A stretch of DNA of 64,000 bases, from positions 186,001 to 250,000 of the forward strand of contig NZ_FNHY01000002.1 in assembly GCF_900103605.1 (NCBI RefSeq), given 5' to 3'. The notes under the pieces were generated by a model. The model saw nothing but the letters and a program-made list of their open reading frames with translations. It was not told the origin of the DNA and did not search any database. Positions 1-8,958 of the stretch are shown piece by piece (position 1 is the first letter of the stretch; each line of letters starts with the position of its first letter). The stretch comes from Psychrobacillus sp. OK028. GTDB taxonomy: Bacteria; Bacillota; Bacilli; Bacillales_A; Planococcaceae. The position numbers and the translations under genes were made by a program.

Positions 1-552
1 AAGTTTGTTAAAGAGCATGAACTAATTGATGCCAAAAAACGTTTAGATGCTGCCTTACCAAATAATCCAGTATTGAAAAAGCAAAAGAAATTAAACGAGA
101 TGGCAAAAGAGTTAAAATCTGGAGATGAAGTAAAAGTAATTAGCTTCGGGCAAAAAGGTACTTTGTTAGAGAAATTATCTACAACAGAATGGTCTGTTCA
201 AATCGGTATGCTAAAAATGAAGTTAGATGAATCTGATTTAGAATTTGTTAAACCAGAAAAACAAAAACAGACTGTTTCGGTGAATTCGATCCGCGGCAGA
301 GATTCACATGTAAAATTGGAGCTAGATCTTCGTGGAGAACGATATGAAGATGCTATCATGCGTACTGAAAAATATTTAGATGATGCAGTTCTTGCAAATT
401 ACCCTAGAATTTCTATTATTCATGGAAAAGGTACTGGTGTATTAAGACAAGCTATCCAACAATTTTTGAAGAATCATTCTCGTGTAAAAAGCTATCGTTT
501 CGGCGAGGCTGGTGAGGGTGGTCACGGCGTAACAGTTGTCGAATTAAAATAA
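1..552 (+). CDS. mutS2: Endonuclease MutS2, C-terminal part (gene runs off the left edge)
   Basis: The reading frame is open from base 1, so this is the 3' end of a longer gene; the first codon seen (AAG) is internal. The visible 183 residues begin with a charged helical stretch and end in a Smr domain carrying the signature LDLRG and, about 35 residues later, HGKGTG, which is the nuclease core of MutS2. MutS2 is a MutS paralogue without the mismatch-recognition domain; in Bacillus it acts on branched DNA and on collided ribosomes. The next genes, yshE and lcfA, are the same neighbours as in B. subtilis, which supports the assignment. The ATPase part lies outside the window. Confidence 0.95.
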   Translation, partial: KFVKEHELIDAKKRLDAALPNNPVLKKQKKLNEMAKELKSGDEVKVISFGQKGTLLEKLSTTEWSVQIGMLKMKLDESDLEFVKPEKQKQTVSVNSIRGRDSHVKLELDLRGERYEDAIMRTEKYLDDAVLANYPRISIIHGKGTGVLRQAIQQFLKNHSRVKSYRFGEAGEGGHGVTVVELK

Positions 553-621
553 TTTTAAAAAAATGAAACTTTTTAACGGGCTGTCCGTATAGAAGGAAAA
601 GTGTAAAAGGGGTTTTTAAAT

Positions 622-1035
622 TTGCTTTTATCCAGTTTCTGGTCAAACCCACTCGTTGAGTCTGCAGGTTATTTTAGTGTTGTTATTTTATGCTTACTCG
701 TTTCGATGGTTATTTTCGAAGTAGTCACGAAATATAAAAATTGGGAAGAAATAAGAAAAGGTAATGTAGCAGTTGCACTTGCTACTGGTGGGAAAATTTT
801 TGGTGTATGTAATATTTTTAGGTATTCCATTGAACAGCATAATTCGTTTTTTGAAATGATTGGCTGGGGTTTATTTGGTTTTATGTTACTAATCATTGCG
901 TACTTATTATTTGAGTTTTTAACGCCAAGCTTTAATGTTGATCAGGAAATCGAAAAAGATAATCGCTCAATAGGGTTTATTTCACTAGTTATTTCTGTAG
1001 GATTATCATTTGTTATTGGAGCAAGTATTTCTTAG
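622..1035 (+). CDS. yshE: YshE-like DUF350 membrane protein
   Basis: The 137-residue product starts at a TTG preceded by AAAAGGGG. It has about four hydrophobic segments (roughly residues 14-34, 50-65, 80-100 and 118-136) and matches the DUF350 type of small integral membrane protein, with conserved glycines in the membrane segments. Its position between mutS2 and lcfA is that of B. subtilis yshE. The function is unknown. Spacing to mutS2 is 69 nt, without an obvious terminator, so cotranscription is possible. Confidence 0.85.
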   Translation: MLLSSFWSNPLVESAGYFSVVILCLLVSMVIFEVVTKYKNWEEIRKGNVAVALATGGKIFGVCNIFRYSIEQHNSFFEMIGWGLFGFMLLIIAYLLFEFLTPSFNVDQEIEKDNRSIGFISLVISVGLSFVIGASIS

Positions 1036-1046
1036 GAGCGGTTAGA

Positions 1047-1127
1047 ATGGAAAAGTTGTCTAAAATTTTGATGGCTGTTGGCCTACTTTTTGTCTTGGTA
1101 GGTATAATATATGTCGTTATGAATTAA
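1047..1127 (+). CDS. 26-residue single-span membrane microprotein
   Basis: An ATG at 1047 follows TAGGAGCGG, a good ribosome site that overlaps the end of yshE. The 26 codons encode MEKLSKILMAVG followed by a hydrophobic run ending in YVVMN, consistent with one membrane helix with a positively charged N-terminus. It sits 11 nt after the yshE stop and would be translated from the same message. I do not recognise a family. The ribosome site and the coherent transmembrane design argue that it is real; its small size keeps the call tentative. Confidence 0.45.
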   Translation: MEKLSKILMAVGLLFVLVGIIYVVMN

Positions 1128-1219
1128 TATACTAAATTAATAGCTTTATGTACGACTGTAATGTTGCACCATCTATCTAAAGGATGACGAAATGTGCGTT
1201 ACAGTCTTTTTTTCATAAA

Positions 1220-1237
1220 GAATTGAATTGTCATTCA
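1220..1237. promoter_or_regulatory. Possible FadR operator upstream of lcfA (degenerate)
   Basis: The right half TCATTCA is intact, while the left half (GAATTGA) is degenerate compared with the Bacillus FadR consensus TGAATGANTANTCATTCA. It lies 61 nt before the lcfA start, where B. subtilis also has FadR control. Weak on its own; supported by the much better box at 3032. Confidence 0.35.
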
Positions 1238-1297
1238 TTTTTCTTTATAATTAAAAATAGGAATATTCACGCTATTATAAACAAAGGGGGCATTAAA

Positions 1298-2989
1298 TTG
1301 ACAGAAAAGCCGTGGTTAGCACAATATCCACCTGAAATTCCGCATACGCTCGACTATGAACACATTCCCGTTCAAGAATATTTAACAAGAGCGTACAAGA
1401 AATTTCCGACAAAAATCGCGATCCATTTCTTGGGGAGAGATGTATCGTACAAAGAGCTTTACGAGTCATCACTAAAATTTGCGAACTATTTACAATCGCT
1501 CGGTATTCAAAAAGGTGACAGAGTAGCTATTATGCTGCCAAACTGTCCCCAAGGAGTAATTGGTTACTACGGTGCATTGTATGCAGGAGCAATAGTAGTG
1601 CAAACAAATCCTCTTTACACAGAAAGAGAAATTGCTTATCAAATGAAAGACTCAGGTGCAAAAGCTATATTGGCGATGGATATTTTATATCCACGTGTTA
1701 CCAAAGTTATAAAAGAAACTAATTTAGAGAATGTAATTGTTACTGGTATTAAGGATTACTTGCCATTTCCTAAAAATCTTATTTATCCATTTATACAAAA
1801 AAAGCAATATGGGTTTAGTGTTAAAGTAGAGCATAGAGGAATCAATCATTTATTTCCAGAAATTATGAAGGTTGGAAAAGCTGAACCGATTAGTATGCCT
1901 TTTGATTTTGAAGAAGATATAGCACTTTTACAATATACAGGGGGTACAACAGGGTTTCCGAAAGGAGTCATGCTTACCCATAAAAATTTAGTTACTAATA
2001 CTGCTATGTGTACGGCTTGGAATTATAAATGTGTAGAAGGCGAAGAAACAATTCTTGGAGTTCTCCCATTTTTCCATGTATATGGCATGACTACTGTATT
2101 AGTGTTTTCTGTTATGCTAGGAAATAGAATGGTATTATTGCCAAAGTTTGATGTCGAAACTGCACTAAAAACGATAGATAAACAAAAGCCAACAATATTC
2201 CCAGGAGCTCCAACAATTTATATTGGTTTGTTGAATCATCCGGATATCCAAAAATATGACTTATCATCAATAGTAGCTTGTTTAAGTGGATCTGCTCCAT
2301 TACCGTTAGAGGTTCAAGAAAAGTTTGAAAAAATTACTGGTGGTAGATTAGTAGAAGGCTACGGCTTAACCGAGACATCTCCAGTAACGCATGCTAATTT
2401 AATATACAATGAGAATCGTATTAAAGGTTCAGTTGGTATTCCATGGCCAGATACGGATGCGGCGATTTTTGCTGCAGATTCGACGACACCTTTACCGTAC
2501 GGGGAAATTGGTGAAATTGCAGTAAAAGGTCCTCAAGTGATGAAAGGTTATTGGAATCGACCAGAAGATACAGAAATGACAATGCGTGATGGTTGGTTTT
2601 TAACGGGAGATTTGGGGTATATGGATGAAAGCGGTTACTTTTATGTAGTCGATCGCAAAAAAGATTTAATCATTGCAGGTGGATATAATATTTATCCGAG
2701 AGACGTAGAAGAGGTACTATATGAACATCCGGCAATTCAGGAATGTGTTGTAGCAGGAGTTCCAGATGCATATAGAGGAGAAACAGTAAAAGCCTTTATA
2801 GTACTAAAAGAAGGCACAACTGTGACAGAAGATGAGTTGAATACTTTTTGCCGTGAAAACTTAGCGGCGTTTAAAGTTCCAAGAATTTATGAATTTAGAG
2901 CAGAGCTTCCAAAAACGGCGGTAGGAAAAATTTTGAGAAGAACTTTAATAGAAGAAGAAAGAGCAAAGCAAAAACAAACGGTAAGTTAA
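1298..2989 (+). CDS. lcfA: Long-chain fatty-acid--CoA ligase
   Basis: A 563-residue acyl-CoA synthetase of the AMP-forming adenylate family that activates fatty acids for beta-oxidation. The start is taken at TTG 1298, eight bases after AAAGGGGG; an upstream in-frame ATG at 1184 would add 38 residues with no ribosome site. Motifs seen in order: the AMP-binding P-loop YTGGTTGFPKG, GYGLTETSP, the GWFLTGDLGY motif, the hinge KDLIIAGGYNIYPRDVEE, and a C-terminal PKTAVGKILRR with the catalytic lysine. It is first in the lcfA-fadR-fadB-etfB-etfA block, the same order as in B. subtilis, and is probably repressed by FadR in the absence of acyl-CoA. Confidence 0.95.
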   Translation: MTEKPWLAQYPPEIPHTLDYEHIPVQEYLTRAYKKFPTKIAIHFLGRDVSYKELYESSLKFANYLQSLGIQKGDRVAIMLPNCPQGVIGYYGALYAGAIVVQTNPLYTEREIAYQMKDSGAKAILAMDILYPRVTKVIKETNLENVIVTGIKDYLPFPKNLIYPFIQKKQYGFSVKVEHRGINHLFPEIMKVGKAEPISMPFDFEEDIALLQYTGGTTGFPKGVMLTHKNLVTNTAMCTAWNYKCVEGEETILGVLPFFHVYGMTTVLVFSVMLGNRMVLLPKFDVETALKTIDKQKPTIFPGAPTIYIGLLNHPDIQKYDLSSIVACLSGSAPLPLEVQEKFEKITGGRLVEGYGLTETSPVTHANLIYNENRIKGSVGIPWPDTDAAIFAADSTTPLPYGEIGEIAVKGPQVMKGYWNRPEDTEMTMRDGWFLTGDLGYMDESGYFYVVDRKKDLIIAGGYNIYPRDVEEVLYEHPAIQECVVAGVPDAYRGETVKAFIVLKEGTTVTEDELNTFCRENLAAFKVPRIYEFRAELPKTAVGKILRRTLIEEERAKQKQTVS

Positions 2990-3031
2990 TTGATTATTGA
3001 CAATCAATAAAATTAAATATAATATAAAAAT

Positions 3032-3051
3032 ATGAATGAATCATCATTCAT
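3032..3051. promoter_or_regulatory. FadR-type operator palindrome
   Basis: ATGAATGAATCATCATTCAT contains TGAATGA and TCATTCA separated by 4 nt, matching the B. subtilis FadR consensus TGAATGANTANTCATTCA in both arms. It lies 43 nt after the lcfA stop and 214 nt before fadR, so it probably controls a promoter for fadR-fadB-etfBA rather than lcfA. Autoregulation of fadR is the simplest reading. Confidence 0.7.
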
Positions 3052-3053
3052 AT

Positions 3054-3099
3054 TTTTATTTTATTCAACCGGGTACAACCTAGGCAGAATAAAATAAAA
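3054..3099. repeat. Perfect 13-nt inverted repeat abutting dispersed element copy 1
   Basis: TTTTATTTTATTC (3054-3066) is repeated inverted at 3087-3099 with a 20-nt loop. It could act as the lcfA terminator or as a bidirectional hairpin. Its right arm ends exactly where the dispersed element begins, the same geometry as at the second copy. Confidence 0.6.
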
Positions 3100-3243
3100 G
3101 CCTCTGGCGGATGTCAAAGATTTTAAAAGGAAATTTATAATAGATGATAGCTTAAATACTCCGCATTCATGCGAAAACGGCTACCTGACCTGCATCGCGC
3201 AGATCAAATTTCAAAATCGGACGCAATTACGCCAGGTGTAATT
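3100..3243. repeat. Dispersed intergenic repeat, copy 1 (with longer interior)
   Basis: The left end, GCCTCTGGCGGATGTCAAAG followed by ATTTTAAA, and the right end, TTCAAAATCGGACGCAATTA followed by CGCC and GTGTAATT, are nearly the same as the two ends of the element at 8959-9036. About 75 nt of unrelated interior separate them here. The element is non-coding and resembles a REP- or MITE-like unit of the host genome. It lies between the FadR box and fadR. Confidence 0.65.
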
Positions 3244-3265
3244 GATTAAATGGTGGTGAATTCAA

Positions 3266-3847
3266 ATGAAAAAGGATAAACCAAAATATAAGCAAATCAT
3301 TGACGCGGCAATTATTGTAATTGCTGAAAATGGATATCATCAGTCACAAGTTTCTAAAATAGCCAAACAGGCGGGAGTGGCTGACGGTACAATTTACTTA
3401 TATTTTAAAAACAAAGAAGAAATTTTAGTTTCAGTTTTTGAAGAAAAGATGGAAATATTCGCTGATAATTTAAAGGAAATTATTCAACAAGACATTAGTT
3501 GCTCAGAAAAGCTTTTCAAAATGATTGAAAATCATTTTACTGTGTTATCAAGCGATCATCATTTAGCAACAGTAACACAATTGGAATTAAGACAAGCCAA
3601 TTTAGCTTTACGATTACGAATTAATGCCGTTTTAAGAAGTTATTTAATTTTATTAGATACAATTTTGAAAGAAGGAATCGAACAAGGAGAATTTGATCAT
3701 ACGATCGATATTCGCTTAGCAAGACAAATGGTTTTTGGTACAATTGATGAGACGACTACAACTTGGGTCATGAATGAGCATAAATACAATTTAGTTGATC
3801 TAACAAGTAAAGTACATCGTCTTCTGTTAAATGGTGTAAAAGGTTAA
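3266..3847 (+). CDS. fadR: TetR-family repressor of fatty-acid degradation
   Basis: A 193-residue TetR-type regulator. Residues about 8-55 form the DNA-binding domain, with the helix-turn-helix around KIAKQAGVADGTIYLYFKNKEE; the rest is the ligand-binding helical domain, which in FadR of B. subtilis binds long-chain acyl-CoA and releases the DNA. The start ATG follows GGTGGTGA by 7 nt. The gene sits between lcfA and fadB as in B. subtilis, and a matching operator is present at 3032. Confidence 0.9.
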   Translation: MKKDKPKYKQIIDAAIIVIAENGYHQSQVSKIAKQAGVADGTIYLYFKNKEEILVSVFEEKMEIFADNLKEIIQQDISCSEKLFKMIENHFTVLSSDHHLATVTQLELRQANLALRLRINAVLRSYLILLDTILKEGIEQGEFDHTIDIRLARQMVFGTIDETTTTWVMNEHKYNLVDLTSKVHRLLLNGVKG

Positions 3848-3865
3848 CGAAAGGGGAGTGGGAAA

Positions 3866-4639
3866 GTGGAATTTCTGTCATGGACTGTAGAAGATGGTGT
3901 AGCTACTGTTACACTAAATCGTCCACCTGCAAACGCACTAGCAAGAGGGGTTATATTAGAAGTAAATGAGTTGCTAGATGCAGTAGAAAACGATGATGCA
4001 GTACGAGTAATACTGCTAAAAGGGGAAGGTAGATTTTTCTCCGCAGGTGCAGATATAAAAGAGTTTACTTCCATTACATCTGGAGAAGCGTTCTCAGAGC
4101 TTGCATCTAGTGGCCAAACAATTTTCGAAAGAGTGGAAACTTTCTCGAAACCGGTAATCGCTGCAATTCACGGTGCTGCACTTGGTGGAGGACTTGAACT
4201 TGCGATGAGTTGTCACATCCGACTCGTATCTGAAAATGCTAAGCTTGGATTACCAGAATTACAGCTTGGATTAATACCTGGATTTGCTGGTACGCAACGA
4301 CTACCACGTTATGTTGGATTTGCGAAAGCGGCAGAAATGTTGTTGACGAGTGATCCTATTAGTGGAAAAGAAGCGGCTCAGTTAGGACTAGCTAACCATG
4401 CTTATGCGGAAGAAGAATTATTTGAACATGCGAAAATGCTTGCAGTTAAGATTGCGAAGAAGAGTCCAATTGCTATAAAAGCTGCATTAGGAATGCTTCA
4501 ATATTCTAAACCAGCTTCATATCATGAGGGTGTGAAAGCAGAAGCAAATACTTTTGGAACTGTATTTGTTTCAGAGGATGCAAAAGAAGGCATTTCTGCA
4601 TTTATTGAAAAAAGAGAACCTGTATTTAAAGGTAAATAA
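3866..4639 (+). CDS. fadB: Enoyl-CoA hydratase
   Basis: A 257-residue crotonase-fold protein hydrating 2-enoyl-CoA in beta-oxidation. The start is GTG 3866 with AAAGGGGAGTGGG upstream. Visible family motifs: the oxyanion-hole segments [11 protein letters not shown] (about residues 59-69) and [18 protein letters not shown] (about 99-116), and [20 protein letters not shown], which carries the glutamate equivalent to one catalytic acid. It begins 18 nt after fadR and 25 nt before etfB, so the genes are an operon. B. subtilis has the equivalent YsiB (FadB) in this position. Confidence 0.92.
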   Translation: MEFLSWTVEDGVATVTLNRPPANALARGVILEVNELLDAVENDDAVRVILLKGEGRFFSAGADIKEFTSITSGEAFSELASSGQTIFERVETFSKPVIAAIHGAALGGGLELAMSCHIRLVSENAKLGLPELQLGLIPGFAGTQRLPRYVGFAKAAEMLLTSDPISGKEAAQLGLANHAYAEEELFEHAKMLAVKIAKKSPIAIKAALGMLQYSKPASYHEGVKAEANTFGTVFVSEDAKEGISAFIEKREPVFKGK

Positions 4640-4664
4640 TAATTTACATTGGGAGGATATCTAA

Positions 4665-5438
4665 ATGAATATTTATGTTTTAGTAAAACGTACATTTGAT
4701 ACTGAGGAGAGAATTGTTGTAAGCGGGGGTAAAATTCAAGAAGATGGTGCAGAATTCATTATTAATCCTTATGATGAGTATGCGATAGAAGAAGCGATCC
4801 AAGTTCGTGATGCTCAAGGTGGAGAAGTAACAGTTCTTACAATGGGCGGCGAAGAAGCAGAGAAGCAACTTCGTACTGCATTAGCAATGGGTGCTGACAA
4901 AGCTGTACTTATTAATACTGAAGATGATGTAGAAGATATGGATGAATTTGCAGCTGCATTTGTTATCTCAGAATACTTAAAAGACAAAAATCCTGATCTA
5001 ATATTAGCTGGTAATGTGGCAATTGATGGTGGATCCGGACAAGTAGGACCACGTGTTGCTGAAAGCTTAGGTATTAACTATGTAACTACTATTACAAACT
5101 TAGAGATTAACGGTACAACAGTTACGATTAAGCGTGACGTAGAAGGTGATACAGAGGTACTAGAAACTTCCTTACCTTTATTGGTTACTGCTCAGCAAGG
5201 ACTAAATGAACCGCGTTACCCATCTCTTCCAGGAATTATGAAGGCGAAGAAAAAGCCATTAGAAGAAGTGGAATTAGATGACTTAGATATCGATGAAGAT
5301 GATGTAGAAGCAAAAACTGAAACAATCGAGATTTATTTACCTCCTAAAAAGGAAGCTGGAAAAGTATTAGAAGGCGAGCTAGCAGATCAAGTAAAAGAGT
5401 TAGTTCAATTACTTCACTCAGAAGCGAAAGTCGTTTAA
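4665..5438 (+). CDS. etfB: Electron transfer flavoprotein, beta subunit
   Basis: A 257-residue ETF beta chain. Together with EtfA it accepts electrons from acyl-CoA dehydrogenases and passes them to the membrane quinone pool. Family features: the N-terminal MNIYVLVKRTFDTE, the GGEEAEKQLRTALAMGADKAV nucleotide-binding region and the VTAQQGLNEPRYPSLPGIMKAKKK signature around residues 178-201. The ribosome site is GGGAGG 8-9 nt before the ATG. etfA follows, separated by an unusual 33-bp tandem repeat array. Confidence 0.96.
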   Translation: MNIYVLVKRTFDTEERIVVSGGKIQEDGAEFIINPYDEYAIEEAIQVRDAQGGEVTVLTMGGEEAEKQLRTALAMGADKAVLINTEDDVEDMDEFAAAFVISEYLKDKNPDLILAGNVAIDGGSGQVGPRVAESLGINYVTTITNLEINGTTVTIKRDVEGDTEVLETSLPLLVTAQQGLNEPRYPSLPGIMKAKKKPLEEVELDDLDIDEDDVEAKTETIEIYLPPKKEAGKVLEGELADQVKELVQLLHSEAKVV

Positions 5439-5446
5439 CTCTATTC

Positions 5447-5578
5447 AGCACATGTTTTTCTGAGACGAGCTTGCGCAGGAGCATATGTTTTACTGCGACG
5501 AGCTTGCGCAGGAGCACATGTTTTACTGCGACGAGCTTGCGCAGGAGCACATGTTTTACTGCGACGAGCTTGCGCAGG
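5447..5578. repeat. Four tandem 33-bp repeats in the etfB-etfA spacer
   Basis: Four head-to-tail 33-bp units begin at 5447, 5480, 5513 and 5546. Units 2-4 are almost identical; unit 1 has a few differences (CTGAG for CTGCG). Each unit contains CTGCG and CGCAG around a 9-nt loop and so can form a small hairpin, and each contains the palindrome TGCGCA. The array is GC-richer than its surroundings. It has no spacers and is not CRISPR. It lies inside the etfBA transcript, between the etfB stop and the etfA ribosome site. Confidence 0.95.
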
Positions 5579-5623
5579 AGCAAATCTAATTCGAATTAAT
5601 TTTAATTTTAGGAGGAAAATAAT

Positions 5624-6601
5624 ATGTCTAACAAAGTTTTAGTACTAGGAGAAGCACGCGAAGGTGCACTTCGAAATGTATCATATGAAGCTATTGCAGC
5701 AGCAAAGCAAATTTCAGACGGTGGAGAAGTTGTTAGTGTTCTATTAGGAGATTCAGTGGGTGAGTTAGCTGCAGAGCTTGGAAAATATGGCGCTGATCGT
5801 GTAATCACTGTGGAACATCCACATTTAAAACAATATACTTCAGATGGTTTTGGCCAAGCACTATTAGCTGTGATTGATCAGGAAAATCCAGAGGTAATTG
5901 TATTTGGTCATACAGCACTTGGGAAAGATTTATCTCCAAAAATTGCAAGTAAGTTGCAAATTGGTTTAATATCAGACGTTACTTCTATTGAAGGCGAAGG
6001 CGATGCAGCTGTATTTATCCGTCCGATTTATTCGGGTAAAGCTTTTGAAAAAGTTAAAGTGAAGGATGGTATTAAATTTATCACTATCCGTCCTAACAAT
6101 ATTGCTCCACTTGCAAAAGATGACAGTAAGTCAGCGGATGTTTCTTCATTGTCGGTAGATATTACAAACCTTCGTACTATTATTAAAGAAGTAGTTCGTA
6201 AATCTTCGGAGGGTGTAGATTTATCAGAGGCAAAAGTTGTTATAGCTGGTGGTCGTGGAGTTAAGAGTGAAGAAGGATTCGGACCATTAAAAGAGCTTGC
6301 AGATGTTTTAGGTGGAGCAGTTGGTGCTTCCCGTGGAGCTTGTGACGCCGACTATTGTGATTATTCATTACAAATTGGTCAAACTGGTAAAGTGGTAACA
6401 CCAGACCTTTATATCGCAGCAGGTATTTCCGGAGCTATTCAGCATTTAGCAGGAATGTCTAACTCGAAAATAATTGTAGCGATCAATAAAGATCCAGAAG
6501 CAAATATTTTCAAAGTGGCAGACTACGGTATCGTTGGTGATTTATTTGAAGTTGTACCAATGCTTACAGAAGAGTTCAAAAAACTTAAAGTAAACGCGTA
6601 A
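5624..6601 (+). CDS. etfA: Electron transfer flavoprotein, alpha subunit
   Basis: A 325-residue ETF alpha chain holding the FAD. The C-terminal FAD domain shows the family signature: AGGRGVKSEEGFGPLKELAD, GASRGACDADY, QIGQTGKVVTPDLYIAAGISGAIQHLAGMS and IVAINKDPEANIFKVADYGIVGD. ATG 5624 follows TTAGGAGGA. It is the last gene of the beta-oxidation operon; a strong terminator follows at 6611. Confidence 0.97.
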   Translation: MSNKVLVLGEAREGALRNVSYEAIAAAKQISDGGEVVSVLLGDSVGELAAELGKYGADRVITVEHPHLKQYTSDGFGQALLAVIDQENPEVIVFGHTALGKDLSPKIASKLQIGLISDVTSIEGEGDAAVFIRPIYSGKAFEKVKVKDGIKFITIRPNNIAPLAKDDSKSADVSSLSVDITNLRTIIKEVVRKSSEGVDLSEAKVVIAGGRGVKSEEGFGPLKELADVLGGAVGASRGACDADYCDYSLQIGQTGKVVTPDLYIAAGISGAIQHLAGMSNSKIIVAINKDPEANIFKVADYGIVGDLFEVVPMLTEEFKKLKVNA

Positions 6602-6610
6602 AATCAGAGG

Positions 6611-6638
6611 CTCGGCTCCTATAAAGGAGTCGAGTTTT
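6611..6638 (+). terminator. Rho-independent terminator after etfA
   Basis: CTCGGCTCC pairs with GGAGTCGAG across a 6-nt loop, followed by TTTT. Confidence 0.8.
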
Positions 6639-6717
6639 CGCTTTCAAGCTAAAATGTAGAAGTTGATATTTCTGTCTGCTATAATCATTACATAGTAGAC
6701 AAAGGAGGAATTTTAAT

Positions 6718-7032
6718 ATGGCAATAGTTCACGGAACAGATCAAACATTTAACTCGGAAATACAAGAAGGTTTAGTATTAGTAGATTTTTGGGCAACATG
6801 GTGCGGACCTTGTAAAATGATTGCTCCTGTACTAGAAGAAATGGACGCTGAAATGAGCGACAAAGTTAAAATCGTAAAAGTAGACGTTGATGAAAACCAA
6901 GCAACTGCAAGTCAATTCGGTATTATGTCTATCCCAACATTAGTATTATTTAAAGATGGTCAACCAGTAGACAAAGCAGTAGGATTCCAACCAAAAGAAG
7001 CATTAGTACAATTCGTAGAAAAAAACGCATAA
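6718..7032 (+). CDS. trxA: Thioredoxin
   Basis: A 104-residue thioredoxin with the redox-active WCGPC (Cys29 and Cys32), the cis-proline motif SIPT and a C-terminal amphipathic helix. It reduces cytoplasmic protein disulfides and serves ribonucleotide reductase. ATG 6718 follows AAAGGAGG; a TATAAT at 6679 is the likely -10 of its own promoter. It is bracketed by terminators at 6611 and 7038, so it is monocistronic. Location between etfA and uvrC is as in B. subtilis. Confidence 0.98.
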   Translation: MAIVHGTDQTFNSEIQEGLVLVDFWATWCGPCKMIAPVLEEMDAEMSDKVKIVKVDVDENQATASQFGIMSIPTLVLFKDGQPVDKAVGFQPKEALVQFVEKNA

Positions 7033-7037
7033 TATAA

Positions 7038-7068
7038 AACCGGGTGCTCCATAGTGCCCGGTTTTTTT
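7038..7068 (+). terminator. Terminator after trxA
   Basis: AACCGGG and CCCGGTT form the stem, followed by a run of T; uvrC begins 15 nt further on. Confidence 0.85.
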
Positions 7069-7082
7069 AAACAGGTGATAAT

Positions 7083-8873
7083 ATGAATGAATTGATCGAA
7101 CAAAAATGTGCCATCTTACCAGATGAGCCAGGATGTTACTTAATGAAAGACCGGCAAGGAACTATTATCTACGTCGGCAAAGCGAAGATATTGAAAAATC
7201 GTGTACGCTCATATTTTAAAGGAGCACACGATGGTAAAACACTTCGATTAGTGCAAGAAATTGTTGACTTTGAATATATCGTAACATCATCTGAGCTGGA
7301 AGCTTTAATATTAGAGCTTCATCTTATCAAAAAGCATGATCCTAAATATAACATTATGTTAAAAGATGATAAAACGTATCCATATATTAAAATTACTGCC
7401 GAAAAAGATCCACGACTAATCATTACGAGACAGGTTAAAAAAGATAAAGGGAAATATTTTGGTCCTTATCCGAATTCACATGCAGCACATGAAACGAAAA
7501 AACTTCTAGATCGTTTATATCCACTTCGTAAATGCCAAAAAATGCCGAATCGAGTTTGCCTCTACTATCATATGGGTCAATGTCTAGCTCCATGTGTGAA
7601 AAAAATTGAAGAAAATGCTTATGATTCAATCATTCAAGAAATTATTAGCTTCTTGAATGGTGGTCACACACAAGTGAAAAAAGAGCTGGTTGCAAAAATG
7701 AATGCAGCTGCAGAAGCACTTGAATTTGAACGAGCAAAAGAGTATAGAGATCAAATTTCACATATAGAACAAGTTATGGAAAAGCAAAAAATGACTATGA
7801 ATGATTTCACCAGCAGAGATATTTTTGGTTGGCATGTAGATAAAGGCTGGATGTGTGTTCAAGTATTTTTTATAAGGCAAGGGAAGCTTATTGAAAGAGA
7901 TGTTTCATTGTTTCCTTTGTTCCGTGATCCTGAAGAAGAGTTTCTCACATTTTTAGGGCAATTTTATGCAAAGTCAGAGCATATTAAACCAAAAGAAATT
8001 TATGTCCCTTTGACTACAGACATCGACTTGGCTTCAAAGCTTTTAGAAATGAAGGTTTTCGTTCCACAAAGAGGAACAAAGAAAAACCTAGTCGAATTAG
8101 CTGAGAAAAATGCTAAAATAGCCCTTTCTGAGAAGTTCCATTTGATTGAAAGACAAGAGGAACGGACAATTGGTGCAGTAGAGCAGCTCGGAGATTCTAT
8201 GGGAATTGCTCCACCTATGCGTATTGAAGCTTTTGATAACTCACATATCCATGGGACTGATGCGGTTTCTGCGATGGTAGTTTTTATTGACGGCAGAGCC
8301 AGTAAAAAGGATTATCGAAAATATAAAACAAAAACAGCAGCGAAACATGATGATTACGGAGCAATGCGAGAAGTTGTACGTAGAAGATACACTCGAGTAC
8401 TTAAGGAGAATTTGCCACTGCCTGATTTGGTCATTATTGATGGTGGGAAAGGGCAAATTGAAGCTGCACGAGAAATTATAGAGGATGAACTGGGGTTGGA
8501 TATTCCAATTGCAGGTCTGGCAAAAGATGGTAAGCACCAAACCTCTCAGCTTATATACGGAGACCCCTTGGAGTTAATACCAATGAAGCGGACGAGTGAA
8601 GGTTTTTATCTGCTGCAACGAATTCAAGATGAGGTTCATCGTTTTGCTATTACGTTCCATAGACAACAGCGTGGAAAACATACGATTGCATCTTCACTAG
8701 ATGGTATTGAAGGTATCGGTCCTCAACGGAAAAAAATACTTTTAAAGCACTTTGGGTCGCTAAAGAAAATTCAAGCAGCCAGTAGAGAAGAGCTCATAGA
8801 AGCTGGGCTTCCGAGTAAGCAAGCAGAAATTGTGATTAATCATTTTCGGAAAAAATTATTGTCTTCTGAATAA
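7083..8873 (+). CDS. uvrC: UvrABC system subunit C (excision nuclease)
   Basis: A 596-residue nucleotide-excision-repair nuclease that makes both incisions around a DNA lesion together with UvrB. Domains in order: GIY-YIG nuclease (about residues 14-92, with [19 protein letters not shown]), a Cys-rich segment with [21 protein letters not shown] (about 157-177), a UVR motif near 200-235, the RNase H-like nuclease with [18 protein letters not shown] (about 385-402) and IDGGKGQ, and C-terminal helix-hairpin-helix repeats ([18 protein letters not shown]). Length is that of B. subtilis UvrC. ATG 7083 follows AGGTGAT. Confidence 0.98.
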   Translation: MNELIEQKCAILPDEPGCYLMKDRQGTIIYVGKAKILKNRVRSYFKGAHDGKTLRLVQEIVDFEYIVTSSELEALILELHLIKKHDPKYNIMLKDDKTYPYIKITAEKDPRLIITRQVKKDKGKYFGPYPNSHAAHETKKLLDRLYPLRKCQKMPNRVCLYYHMGQCLAPCVKKIEENAYDSIIQEIISFLNGGHTQVKKELVAKMNAAAEALEFERAKEYRDQISHIEQVMEKQKMTMNDFTSRDIFGWHVDKGWMCVQVFFIRQGKLIERDVSLFPLFRDPEEEFLTFLGQFYAKSEHIKPKEIYVPLTTDIDLASKLLEMKVFVPQRGTKKNLVELAEKNAKIALSEKFHLIERQEERTIGAVEQLGDSMGIAPPMRIEAFDNSHIHGTDAVSAMVVFIDGRASKKDYRKYKTKTAAKHDDYGAMREVVRRRYTRVLKENLPLPDLVIIDGGKGQIEAAREIIEDELGLDIPIAGLAKDGKHQTSQLIYGDPLELIPMKRTSEGFYLLQRIQDEVHRFAITFHRQQRGKHTIASSLDGIEGIGPQRKKILLKHFGSLKKIQAASREELIEAGLPSKQAEIVINHFRKKLLSSE

Positions 8874-8896
8874 TCGTATGTTATGGTTAATTCAAT

Positions 8897-8958
8897 TTAA
8901 CTTGAATCAATAAAAGAATGTCGCAAATGCACATATAGGAATTGTTGATTCAAGTTAA
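8897..8958. repeat. Perfect 14-nt inverted repeat abutting dispersed element copy 2
   Basis: TTAACTTGAATCAA (8897-8910) is repeated inverted as TTGATTCAAGTTAA (8945-8958), with a 34-nt loop. The right arm ends exactly at the left end of the dispersed element. The arm sequence is unrelated to that of the hairpin beside copy 1. Confidence 0.65.

Noticed and set aside
5447-5578. CRISPR array
   Set aside because: Units are directly adjacent with no unique spacers, and there are no cas genes.
5344-5583. Minus-strand ORF with an 11-residue repeat (LLRKLVAVKHV)
   Set aside because: It is only the translation of the 33-bp tandem repeat plus the end of etfB in reverse; no ribosome site.
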